Positions 12,001 through 21,095 of a stretch of 64,000 nucleotides of DNA are shown one piece after another. The position numbers and the translations under genes were made by a program. Location: positions 455,001 through 519,000 of the forward strand of contig CAJHZI010000532.1 of assembly GCA_905160935.1 (NCBI GenBank), written 5' to 3'. The notes under the pieces were generated by a model that was not told the origin of the DNA, did no database searches, and worked only from the letters and a program-made list of their open reading frames with translations. The stretch is from Enchytraeus crypticus. Its lineage: Eukaryota; Annelida; Clitellata; Enchytraeida; Enchytraeidae. Within the stretch, counting starts at the first letter, position 1. Each line of letters opens with the position of its first letter.

Positions 12001-15000
12001 AGCAATGAATGGTGGTATAACCATATAAATTACAGAACTAGATAATAAATATCTAAAGTATAACTATGAACTAAATAGCCTAAATAAATTAATAAACCAA
12101 ACAATAGGACTGACCTATAAAGTAATAACGAATAATAATAATAATTCAAAGATAATAATAGAATATTAAAGGAAAATAATAATGGAACGTTCACGTATTC
12201 AGTTCACAATGTTAGGCATACAAGATCCACTTGCAGTTATAACTTGTCTAAAATATTCACTTATAACTATATATCGGTCACTCAAATATATATATATGAA
12301 ATATTAAACAAGATATCTATAGCCTCTAACTTCCCTCTGTTCCTACACCAGGCATAATATTATGTGTGTCCAGGGTTTTTGTGGTTAGGGGTCAACTTCC
12401 CCGTTTAACAAATGATTTCTTAGAAATAATCTTTTCTACAAAACTTCGCTACTAGGCGCTACTTCCTCTCATAGGGCTTCTTTAAACAAAAGTACCTTGC
12501 TCTGAACGGTTGATGCCTTAATTCTAATTATATCATAACTCTAAGCAAACTTGCAGTCAACTCTACAACCGCAAAATGCCGTTGCTCTCTCATGAGCACT
12601 AAAATCCTCCTAAACCACTTCCTAAGGCAGAGGGCAATACCTCTTGACCCAGGGGCTAAACAGGGTGACAACTACTCAGTTGATAATCAGTGGACCTAGA
12701 GATACGCAACAAGGCCTTATACGAACAGTACCTTAGCACACAGCTTATCTCAAACACACGGTCATTTCTAAGTAACTTTAAAACGTTTGCATACACACAA
12801 TATTAACTCTACATTCAAACTATAAATATACCTGGCATAGTTCCAACAGTGAAGCCTCCCTGAATGAACCGAATGGCTCAGGTGTAAATATAAATATAAG
12901 AATATATTACAATATCTGGCTTCTAAATGTGTCGCAGTAATTTAATAACCATATTAAATCTACAATACATTTAAATTGACAAAGATAATAAATTCATCTA
13001 TCAAAATTGTATAACTCAATACATAGAATCGTCACAGCCGTCAGTCTATCAGAGAGTGAACATAAATTCCCTTAACACCAGGAGGACCCCACCAGACGGG
13101 AAACCCTCCACCAATCAGGTAAAGCATATAGAGTGTCATATTAATCCACGAAGCAACGACGTGTAATTATCACGCAATGCTAACAGTGTAGTACAGAATC
13201 CAAGTTCATTCATAATATCATAAACCAGTTAACATGATAACGACATGCCTGCGTAGCACACACGCCACAAACCAGGACCATGACATCCTGACATAATCAG
13301 TATAAGTTCATAATAGAATGTTTGTAGTACACGATTATAAATTTAATATAAGTTAATTAGTTAGCCATAGTATCTTTTTCTTAAATCAATTACAGCAGAA
13401 TTTAACCGCAGCCAGTAATTTATCAACAAGAACATGTGGTAGAGTACTTCTATGGGAATTTCTATTGTGCTTCAGGTTACTCAGGTTATTACGTCGGAAT
13501 AAGTATCGTAACGTTTGACTTAGAAACGTGCAGTGGCAGATCCGTTGTAAGATTTGATGTACACAACGGTGGCGTAACCGAGGTGAACAGATTAATGTCG
13601 TACATATCAAGTCTACCGACAAAGGTTTGTTGCCATGGTCATTCTCCATTGTTGTGTTAAAGACCGGTGTCCTTATCCATAAACACTAAAAATAAATTAG
13701 AGAAGGCGCAGGCTAGAGAGACAAGATGATTAATGAATGCAAAAATTTTAGTTATGAAAACCGTCTAAAATGAACAGGATAAATAGCTCTAATGAGAGAA
13801 GTGTTTGGGGAGATCATATAGAAGTAATTAACATTATAAAGGGATTTAGTAAGGTTGATTGTAACACTTGATTTAATTTAACAAATAGATTTATTGAACT
13901 AAAAGTCATAAGTATAACTAAAGAAGACAGTCAGAGAAAACTAAAGAAATAGACAAGAAGCTAGAGATAGAGGACCTAAAGGCCGAAAGGGACAGCAACA
14001 ACAATCATAGTCAGTGACCGGGAATGAGGGTGCTAAGTAGGTCGTACGACAACCCTAACTTCAACGTCCTAACTAACTAGCCAACTAACTAGGCCCTAAC
14101 TACTAACTAGGTAACTCCTTTCTGCCCAAGTGAACTAAGCTTATATAGTCCGCAACACACACATATACACACATACAAACAGACATGCAATGGGAATGAC
14201 AATCGCACGCTACTAATATAATTAGTTCACAGGAAACCTGTTGCAAAGGTTGACACCTAACCAGATATAGAAGCAATCGACAGGAATCAGAATTAAGAAC
14301 ATTGTAAGTGTCAGCAAAATAAGATATAAATACTTATGAAACTGACCTCTAGGTACGTTTCCATAACTCTTTGTCTTAGCGACTGCAGATTCAAGACTCG
14401 TTCTATTCATTGTGAATCTGAATTACTCACTGCTGAATTACAACTTTTTCACTTGACCAATAAAGTTCATATCATTAGATAACAATTCAATAATTATAAA
14501 TATTTATACTTTAAAATCATTAATACAATATTTACTCTATAAAATATTGTTTCTATTGTGTATTCACTTTGCCAACTTCTTCCTCATCTTACCTGTTCAT
14601 ATGTTAATATATCAGTATTCGTTATCTCTGCGCTCTTCTTGCTGTTTAGTTGTTTAAAATTGTTATTAATAAGATTGTAGACTCATGTGTTATTTAACTT
14701 ATTGTTCTAACTGACCTAAACATTCCACAGCACTAGTCACTGGGAATAGAATCATCGCTTCGCCGCTGTCTCTAGTCTTCTAACCAGATGTTACTTACTG
14801 TCTGTTATCTTCAATGCATTAAGTCTTAAATGGTGCATCTCCTTCTAACACTTTCCTAAATTCAGTCGGCACGTTAGAAATCCCTACACAAGCTGCTTTT
14901 CCTTTTCATATTTTCAATAGCAATTCTAGTTGTAGATCATCAATTTATGAATGGAGTATTGAATTAGCAAGAATTAGAGCTGAATTTCTGCTAAAAGACG

Positions 15001-16107
15001 GCAGTAAGTTAAAGCGTATGTGTCTAAAATTAACTGATTAATAGTTAGTCAGTTGATTTACTGAATGAGAACAGAATGATATGTTGATTTATACATTAAT
15101 TATTTTATCTTTTAGACAATACTAATGGCTGTTACGGCAGATGAGCCACATAATAACCTAGCTTCAGCCTACCCATTCTTTCAGAAACTTGGCATGCCTC
15201 TGCTCAATGACAACATATTTGACTATCAGGGTAAGCTAGCCTGGCTGATGCAGTTGGGCAGACCTGAGAAAACAATATTCGGAGTAAGCCTCAAGGGCAC
15301 CAAAGGATTGTCTGTAAAGGCGGCACTGTGGGGTAAGCGCAAGAAATAGATAGTAAATATTGCCCCTAATACCTAACATTACTGCATATATTCAAGATGT
15401 ACGTGATATTAAGTTATCCTTAAATATAAAGCTAAAAAAGCTAATGTTAACGTCAGTTTACTCACTCGAAAGCAATGTCAATGACGGGCTAGCCCAGGAT
15501 TTGAACCCCGCACATACTGATCCGCGGTCGAATGTCTTACCGACATCGCCACTGGCTCCAGCCTGTGGCGATGTCGCGATGAGCCAGTTAAATGTAGCGC
15601 TATGAGTTATGGGGTAATTTAAATATTACCTTATACTCAAGAATATTACCCCTAGTAATATTATGTAGAATATCTCTAAATATTGTTATGAACTGTAACG
15701 TAATTGTGAAATTTAAAAGTAAATATTACACACAAGTTACACAACATCCTTAATATATAGACTATTATATTACTCTCTAAATACTGCACTATGTGGCACC
15801 TTCAAGATATGAAAATAGGCTTTCTACAGCTGTGGCACTATGGATTACGTACATCACAAAAAATAATATATTTTCTGTCCCTAAGTATAGCATATCGGTG
15901 TAGATGTGCAAGATGTTCGAGATAAAGGTAGAACTATATATATTTTGTATTTTCATATTAGGTCAATAGAATAAAAAGAGAACATCAAGACTTAAACATT
16001 CCACTTCAGTGGATATAGATGCGTAGTAAACACACTGTAAAATACTGACTATACTTAATTAATGTGAGATTTCTTTAAATGCAGGAGGCGATATTGAGTT
16101 GTCTCTA

Positions 16108-16185
<78 letters not shown>

Positions 16186-17086
16186 TCGTCTCAGGCTATT
16201 GTTAATATTTTCAAAGCAAACTTTTACAAATTAGTAATGGACTAATGGTTGATGGAGTTGCCAATTTTCATCCATTTTAATCTATGGATTGGCCAGATAT
16301 ACAAGTTTCAGCAGAGCAACCCCCATTTTTTACCTAAAAATGGCGTTTGCTACAACGGTAAGGGCAAATTGCACTTCATTGGCGAGAAGGAATAGGTGAA
16401 CCCTCAGTATTACGTCAATAGTTTACTTTGCGAGCTGTTTGATGATTGCTATGCTCTTCTACCAAATGGTTTCATCTTTCAGTAGGATGATGCTCCGACT
16501 CGTGCATCTCGTCATGCTCATGAATGGATCAGCGAGAGAAATCTGCATTTCATCATGAAGCGTGAGTAGCCTCCAAACTCTCCCGATCAAAATCCTCTGG
16601 ATTACCATGTTTGGGGAGCCATGCTGCACCTCTATCAGAAACACCAATCGAAGCCTAAAAACAAGGCAGAACTACAGGAAGTGCTAGCTACCATCAATTT
16701 GGAAGAGACTGCCCCAAACTGGAATCAACAAGGCCGTCCTAGAGTTCCGAAAACTGCTGCAGTCCTGAAAAGCAACTGGAGGAAAGCATATTGAATAAGC
16801 AGTAATGGTAGCAGATACAACTGGTTCTTTCTGAACCAGCACAACGACCCCATTTCGGGTCCAAAAAGAATAAAAGAAAATAATTTTTTTACAGTACATT
16901 CAAAATAGGGGGGTTTCTCTGCTGAAACTTTCATAACTGGCCAATCTATGTATTAGAATTGCTGAAAATTGGCGACATAATCCAAAATTAGTCCTTTAGT
17001 CATTGGTAAAAGTTTTATTTGAAAATATTAAGAACAGCCTGAGATATTCATGCTTTTTGCAGGTGTTATCACTTTTTTAACTCACC

Positions 17087-17149
<63 letters not shown>

Positions 17150-17397
17150 TATTTATATGTATGACGCTATATTGAGTAGGTTACAATTCAACTAAGAAAT
17201 AAAAAATATATATTGCGTTTACACGTATGTGTGAATAGCATAATGTATATTGCTGTATTGCATTAAGTGTAGAGATTCATAATATAACGCCTTAGGTTTT
17301 ATTGTATTTTAGTTTGCTTTAGCTTCTATTATCCTAAATTAATGTTTGAATTTTAGGAGAGACAATCGACGACGTGCAGTTTGAAGTAATTGCATAA
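5397..17397 (+). CDS. Secreted PAN plus ILEI domain protein (five-exon model)
   Basis: Model exons are 5397-5724, 9609-9671, 13476-13624, 15116-15332 and 17357-17397. They total 798 nt, or 265 residues plus stop, with every junction phase agreeing. Residues 1 to about 23 are a signal peptide (hydrophobic core LLILLIIG). A Cys-rich segment resembling a PAN/apple domain follows (DCLQRCVTKL, CASFTYF, KCEVF, GCISQR). Residues from about 110 match the ILEI/FAM3 domain pattern: VGISIVTFD, RFDVHNGG, LMSYISSLP, TILMAVTADEP, then GKLAWLMQLGRPEKT. ILEI domains occur in FAM3 cytokine-like proteins, POMGNT1 and CEMIP; PAN domains bind protein or sugar. An extracellular ligand or matrix role is inference. 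The exon 1 donor (gtaatc, 5725) is the weakest junction and gtttgt at 5721 is an alternative. Exon 3 could instead start at 13485. The start at 5397 was chosen because upstream in-frame codons lie in LINE and microsatellite DNA. Confidence 0.72.
5751..5806. repeat. (TA)n microsatellite
   Basis: A pure TA run about 25 bp after the exon 1 donor of the PAN-ILEI gene. Confidence 0.95.
5809..6640. repeat. Diverged ~24-bp minisatellite split by a LINE
   Basis: Units resembling ttaactagttacacagttca recur at 5809-5900 and again at 6400-6640. The gap between them is a LINE family 2 3' end with its trinucleotide tail (5976-6398). The simplest reading is one older array interrupted by a LINE insertion. 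Confidence 0.65.
5976..6398 (-). mobile_element. L2-like LINE (family 2), 5'-truncated 3' end
   Basis: On the minus strand it encodes the end of a LINE ORF2 ([37 protein letters not shown]), a pattern typical of L2/CR1-type elements. The 3' UTR ends in GAGGAAACGGATGTTAAAC followed by a (TTA)n tail, seen here as (AAT)n on the plus strand. It matches the plus-strand copy at 46510-46985 and the stub at 58740-58922. Confidence 0.8.
7033..7422. repeat. Minisatellite, ~21-24 bp unit
   Basis: The core tgtcagtgtatcagtcact recurs with short insertions of the ttgtg type. It lies in intron 1 of the PAN-ILEI gene. Open frames in three phases here are repeat artefacts. Confidence 0.9.
7430..7938. other. 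Intron 1 DNA, no feature seen
   Basis: AT-rich intronic sequence of the PAN-ILEI gene without a recognisable exon or element. Confidence 0.4.
7940..7990 (-). mobile_element. LINE family 2 3' stub
   Basis: The stretch aaaggtttaacgtccgtttc followed by ctcatacaaggatgatgtc is the reverse complement of the LINE family 2 terminus. Only about 50 bp remain. Confidence 0.65.
8520..8612. repeat. Short diverged tandem repeat
   Basis: The phrases ctgatctcgtgattttactg and ttactgatctcactgatc recur about two and a half times. Confidence 0.6.
8625..8745 (+). repeat. Dispersed repeat, copy 1
   Basis: A stretch with ggcactaac, ctaagctatttgtaac and taaagtatttgtaac recurs at 10338-10440 with similar spacing. 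The element type is unknown. Confidence 0.5.
9609..9671 (+). CDS. PAN-ILEI gene exon 2: start of ILEI domain
   Basis: The acceptor is tcccacag and the donor is gtatat. It codes AFGHVKLNNVVYCDVSGTNP, matching the first beta strands of ILEI domains. The phase (2 nt in, 1 nt out) fits both neighbouring exons. Reading through would hit a stop 9 nt after the exon end. Confidence 0.7.
9922..10145 (+). mobile_element. tRNA-derived SINE, family B
   Basis: The head has a pol III A-box-like ggcatagtgattagag and a B-box-like gggttcaatcc. The body continues with gctgatctgagagtaaaatc and ends near gttgatcatttcac. Related copies lie at 40225-40430 (minus) and 50505-50735 (plus). Confidence 0.75.
10338..10440 (+). 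repeat. Dispersed repeat, copy 2
   Basis: It matches the block at 8625-8745 (gggcactaac, agttaagcaatttgcaac, attaaagtatttgtaac). It is preceded by tctagagatggg, similar to the border motif of the CCGAAC arrays. Confidence 0.5.
10600..10825. repeat. Very AT-rich low-complexity block
   Basis: Almost only A and T for about 220 bp, built from taatataattatatt-like units with many short inverted repeats. Confidence 0.85.
10830..13470. other. Intron 2 of PAN-ILEI gene, nothing recognised
   Basis: AT-rich intronic DNA. I found no exon that fits the phases on either side and no identifiable mobile element. Confidence 0.4.
13476..13624 (+). CDS. PAN-ILEI gene exon 3: ILEI core
   Basis: The acceptor is ttgtgcttcag and the donor gtttgt is weak. 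It codes YYVGISIVTFDLETC, then VVRFDVHNGG and LMSYISSLPTK, the strand-helix core of ILEI domains. An AG at 13483-13484 offers an alternative in-phase start three codons later. Confidence 0.72.
13630..15110. other. Intron 3 of PAN-ILEI gene, nothing recognised
   Basis: AT-rich intron, apart from a short ctaactaact-type run near 14070-14110. Confidence 0.4.
15116..15332 (+). CDS. PAN-ILEI gene exon 4: ILEI C-terminal half
   Basis: The acceptor ttatcttttag and donor gtaagc are both strong. It codes TILMAVTADEPHNNL, FFQKLGM, then GKLAWLMQLGRPEKTIF and GVSLKG, a good fit to the second half of ILEI domains (AV-DEP--NL, LG, aromatic-rich strand). Confidence 0.8.
15430..15575 (-). mobile_element. 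tRNA-derived SINE, family A
   Basis: On the minus strand it reads ggctggagccagtggcgatg (A-box region), a gggttcaaatcctggg-type B box, then cactgacatcgctttcgagt-like and gaggaaactgacgttaac-like tail and ends in agctttt. This copy lies in intron 4 of the PAN-ILEI gene. Confidence 0.85.
16110..16186. repeat. (TA)n microsatellite at left end of mariner relic
   Basis: A pure TA run that directly precedes the left mariner terminal repeat. Confidence 0.95.
16187..17091 (+). pseudogene. Mariner/Tc1-like transposon, inactive
   Basis: A decayed transposase reads on the plus strand at about 16330-16795: ALLPNGFIFQ, then a stop in place of the usual Q-D, DDAP, SRHAHEWISERNLHF, then PPNSPD-like and NPLDYHVWGAMLHLYQKH, PKNKAELQEVLATI. 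This matches the DDE-domain pattern of mariner-type transposases (FQQDGAPAH, PPNSPDLNPLDYxVWG). Stops and frameshifts make it non-functional. The ends are long inverted repeats: the right end read in reverse (cagggtgagttaaaaaagtg, later tctcaggctgttcttaatat) pairs with the left end (tctcaggctattgttaatat), but the outermost about 45 bp of the left end is missing. Both ends abut (TA)n, consistent with TA target choice. It sits in intron 4 of the PAN-ILEI gene. Confidence 0.85.
17092..17146. repeat. (TA)n microsatellite at right end of mariner relic
   Basis: A pure TA run directly after the right terminal repeat. Confidence 0.95.
17357..17397 (+). CDS. PAN-ILEI gene exon 5: last codons and stop
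   Basis: The acceptor is gtttgaattttag. With the G left over from exon 4 it reads GETIDDVQFEVIA then TAA. An AATAAA overlaps the stop region, so a poly(A) site may lie close by. Confidence 0.65.
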
Positions 17398-17399
17398 AT

Positions 17400-19160
17400 A
17401 AATTCCACCTTATGCTTCATGGTAAAGTTGTAGATTCAACCTGATTTTCTTGGCAACATTGATAATGCAACCGATTGCTTCAAGGTAGCATTGATGATTC
17501 AACTAGGAGCTTGATGACGTGTAGATGAAAACCAGCACAACTGTTTGTGCGACCATTCAATGAATCTATCTGAATTTGATTCTACAATGAAGACGCATAG
17601 GATTGTAACGACCTTGTACCAACTGAAATGTGATTTTAGTGAATACTATAATGACTAATCTATGCCATATATATGCAAATCAGTAGGCCTGACAATTAAA
17701 GCCTCATTTGAACAGTTTAATTAAATGGTCGTGATGTCACTGTCTTATGTTGAAATATAATACTTCTTCAAATGTTCTATACAGTGAATGTATGAGTTTA
17801 TCTAATAAGAGTTTACACATAGGACTAATAGCTACTATATGTAGAACGTCATCGTTGAACGACATAATGTTCAGCTCAAGGCTGATTTACCGTGAGTTTC
17901 GTCTCTGAGAGAAATAGTTAAGGATCTCTTGTTTTGATAGTAACCCCCCCCCCAATGATCTGCAGTCTAGAATAATCTTAACCGAGCCAGAAAGAGGTAG
18001 ATGATTCAAATACGAGATTGTCTCAATTAGCTGCAAGTCTAATGGTATCACTAGGTGCTCTTAGTTTTTAAATTCGCTACCTTATTAAAACGCCAGGCAA
18101 ATGACTCAAATCTCGAGAATGAATGTTTGGTTACTCTTTTAACAGATCTGAGACTTGTCAAATATGTTCTACTTCAGTTCTGTCGAATACATGTTTGACG
18201 GCAGCACTAAGAATGTTTTGATGAGCAAATCACACTGACTTCATCTTTATTTCATATGGATTTCACATCTATAAGAGATCGAGCACATTGAATACGTAGT
18301 GCGTTTATAAAAGTACTACGGTAGTAAGTGAATCAAGGGAGAGAGGATGGACGCCTTCGTTCCTAGTCTTACTAAAACAGATTTTAATGAAGTAAAATAT
18401 TTTCTTGTGCCTTCGCTTCATTCTTATGCTATCGTTCCATTGACATTAAAATTATGCCGACGTAACTCTTCAAATAATAATTTCTGAAGAATTCATGATA
18501 TCAACCCAATTAGGGCCTAATACAATTATTGCAAAAGTGCACTGATGGATGTACTAGAACATTGACTATTAAACCAATAGCATTTCGATATATTAATGGG
18601 AAAGTCAAATTCTGTAAAATAATATTATTGTTATAAATATCAACCAATGTTCATAGATCATTGAGTGAAATACTTAGTAAAACAATATCGTCTGTATAAG
18701 CATAATTTTGCAGCAATGAAAATTAATAAAACAATCACATTTAGAAAGGTCTAATTTGTCTAAAACGACATGACTAACATGAAAACGAAAAGTACTAGGC
18801 CTTGTAGCAGGGAGGAATGAGCTTCACCAACTCTTACTAGTAGCGAGGTCTTAAGTCGAAACGCACATCTGTATTGCCTCACAGTTAATTGTAGCAGTAG
18901 TAGGCCTACTATTATTACTAAATCAATTATCGAGATTACCAATAATATTAATTAACTTTTTACATTGTAACATAATGCAAAATACTATTAATATTATATT
19001 TGTTAACGATTTTAACGAAGGTCAATGACAAAAAACGTTGACTTTCCCTGTCATTTAAATAATTTGTAACTTCTCGTAATGAATGTGTAGCATTATATGA
19101 ACGACTTAATTGTTTTGTTTAAACCAAATTGCTTCGTTAAAGTTTCAATACTAACAAGTG
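17400..19160. other. Intergenic DNA between PAN-ILEI and DEG/ENaC genes
   Basis: I see no exon or recognisable element here except a short poly-C run near 17944. Confidence 0.4.
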
Positions 19161-19165
19161 TTTTG

Positions 19166-19207
19166 ATGCACTATTTGGAAATGTCATAACATTTCCAAAT
19201 AGTGCAT
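19166..19207. repeat. 19-bp perfect inverted repeat, 4-nt loop
   Basis: The arm atgcactatttggaaatgt at 19166-19184 pairs perfectly with 19189-19207 across the loop cata. It could fold as a hairpin in RNA or a cruciform in DNA. It is not tied to a gene. Confidence 0.9.
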
Positions 19208-19384
19208 AATTCGACAGATTAATTTGTTCCTCTAAAACAATCAGAACATTTGTAATCAGAACATCTCTGTAAAATCCTCTGAAACCATCAGCTAAGCTAC
19301 ATCCTTTTTACATTTTAAATGTAGATACAAGTGTCGCTTTTTCCATGTCAAAAGAGTCAGGGACTAAGCCCATAGGTGGAATGA

Positions 19385-19575
19385 AAGGTAGAATGGAAGG
19401 AAAGATAGTCAGTGACAGACCATATATGGATCTTTAAATCATCTAACATTCCTAATTATAATTATAAATTTTAGATGATTTAAAGATCCACTCATATGTG
19501 GACATGAAAAGGAAAACGAAAGACAGAGAAGAGTGGAGGCGCTATATGCCATGGACCTGCCAGCTGGCAGCGCAC
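19385..19575 (+). mobile_element. LINE family 3 3' end with internal inversion
   Basis: This is a 3' fragment of the family whose protein reads [26 protein letters not shown]. The part around 19427-19490 is rearranged so that 20-bp arms (19427-19446 and 19471-19490) are inverted copies of each other. It ends in the conserved CTGCCAGCTGGCAG hairpin at 19557-19570. Confidence 0.75.
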
Positions 19576-19579
19576 TATG

Positions 19580-20585
19580 AGAGGGATAACGACTATAGGT
19601 CTATCTTGGAAACCATCTGAAGTGGTTTAATTATCTTTTAAATTCTTGTCAGTATATACAGAATTTATTGTCATCATAATCTAAATCAATTTTTACAATA
19701 ATATTTCTCGATGTTTGAGTCTAGTATAGCAAAACTCAATAACTTTCAGATAACCCTGATGAACGTTGGAATTTGCTTCATATTCATATTTGACTTTATT
19801 CAGCTTATGGACCTCTCTCAAGTGATCGATATGCACTACATGGCTGTTATTAATCTTAGTTAAATCACTGTTTTACTAAAACTTTTGTAAACCCATTTTA
19901 CATTTCATTTTATTAAAATCAAAGAGGCATTCAGCAAAATGACATTTTTCCTATAAATACGCACTTTCTAACGTTCTATATATAGGTTATTCCAGTTGAA
20001 GCAAGCTTCACATAAAAACTTAAATAAATTTATTTTCTCGAAATATTAAATGCCAATATTTACTAAAAGGCTACGAAACCGAAGTGCACCATTCAAGTTG
20101 AACTTAAATATAACATGGTCCAGCTGCAAATTGATGAAATAAAATAATAATATCTTCACAACTTGCCGAATCAATTCATGCTAAATGGGACTAGTAGTGA
20201 TTTTCAACTATAAATTAGGCGTTTCGAAGTTTACAAAAATAAGTGCAGTTGAATGGAAGTTGTACATTAAAATTTAATTTCACATAAATTCGACACTTTC
20301 AACTGCAATCTTATGCAATTGCACTGTAATTCATTGAGAATTTCTCGTCTGTACCTTCATGGTTATAGCGTAGTGTTGATGTAAGAGCAAACCAGTAAAA
20401 TTCAAAAGCAATGCATATAAACAGACAAAACATTAACGTGCAAGTAATGTAGAAATGTTATGTGTATTGCAAAGCAACAGTAATATTATTTGAGTAATAA
20501 AATAAGCATTTTCTGAAGACCGGCAGATAACGTATTCAGTAAGTTAAGTTTACGTAGACATTTTCAATGTTAAATTGCTTCACTC
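19580..20585. other. Downstream flank of DEG/ENaC gene
   Basis: AT-rich DNA past the stop codon of the minus-strand channel gene. It probably includes its 3' UTR, but no poly(A) site can be chosen with confidence. Confidence 0.4.
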
Positions 20586-20589
20586 TAGT

Positions 20590-21095
20590 TCAAGGTTTTT
20601 TGTCCATATATGTACCACTCTTTTGATTCTGGCTGCTTGTCTTGTTTTTCTTGTAATATTTGAAGATCCTGAACCGTATGTAGTCGAGGAGGATCATAAC
20701 AGAGAACTCGCAAATCTCGTAGAATGTCAACAGCGTGGCGCCTAACAGCAGCCCCAGAGCTCCGCCCACGTCACTCAACAATCCCATGAAACTGTAGGCG
20801 GGGTTTATGTTGATGTTGTGGTAGGACAGTGTCGAGAAGAAGATGTTAATCGTGGCATAGTTCTTCATGAATTCTGCGTTGGTTATGTTGAAGACCTTGT
20901 AGACGTCAGATAGATAGATGGCGGAGGGGCGAGACTGTGACGCTGTGTACTGGTAGTCAGTGCGGATACACTCTGCAGGGCAGGGACAGAGCGGCTCAGA
21001 GTCGTCAGTCTCTGATCCGGCTGTCTGCAGGTAATCCACGAACGCTGGGATGACGCAGTTGAGCACTTCAGGTACCGTGCAGTACCTGGTCGAGT
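20590..21095 (-). CDS. DEG/ENaC exon 7: last Cys region, TM2, C-tail
   Basis: The acceptor is ttatttcag. It codes residues 306-473: [17 protein letters not shown], the pre-TM2 [10 protein letters not shown]2 with filter GAT, and a short basic cytosolic tail. Confidence 0.95.

Noticed and set aside
13386..13649. Minus-strand open frame opposite the ILEI exon
   Set aside because: It is a shadow of the plus-strand exon 3, which has the domain match and splice phases.
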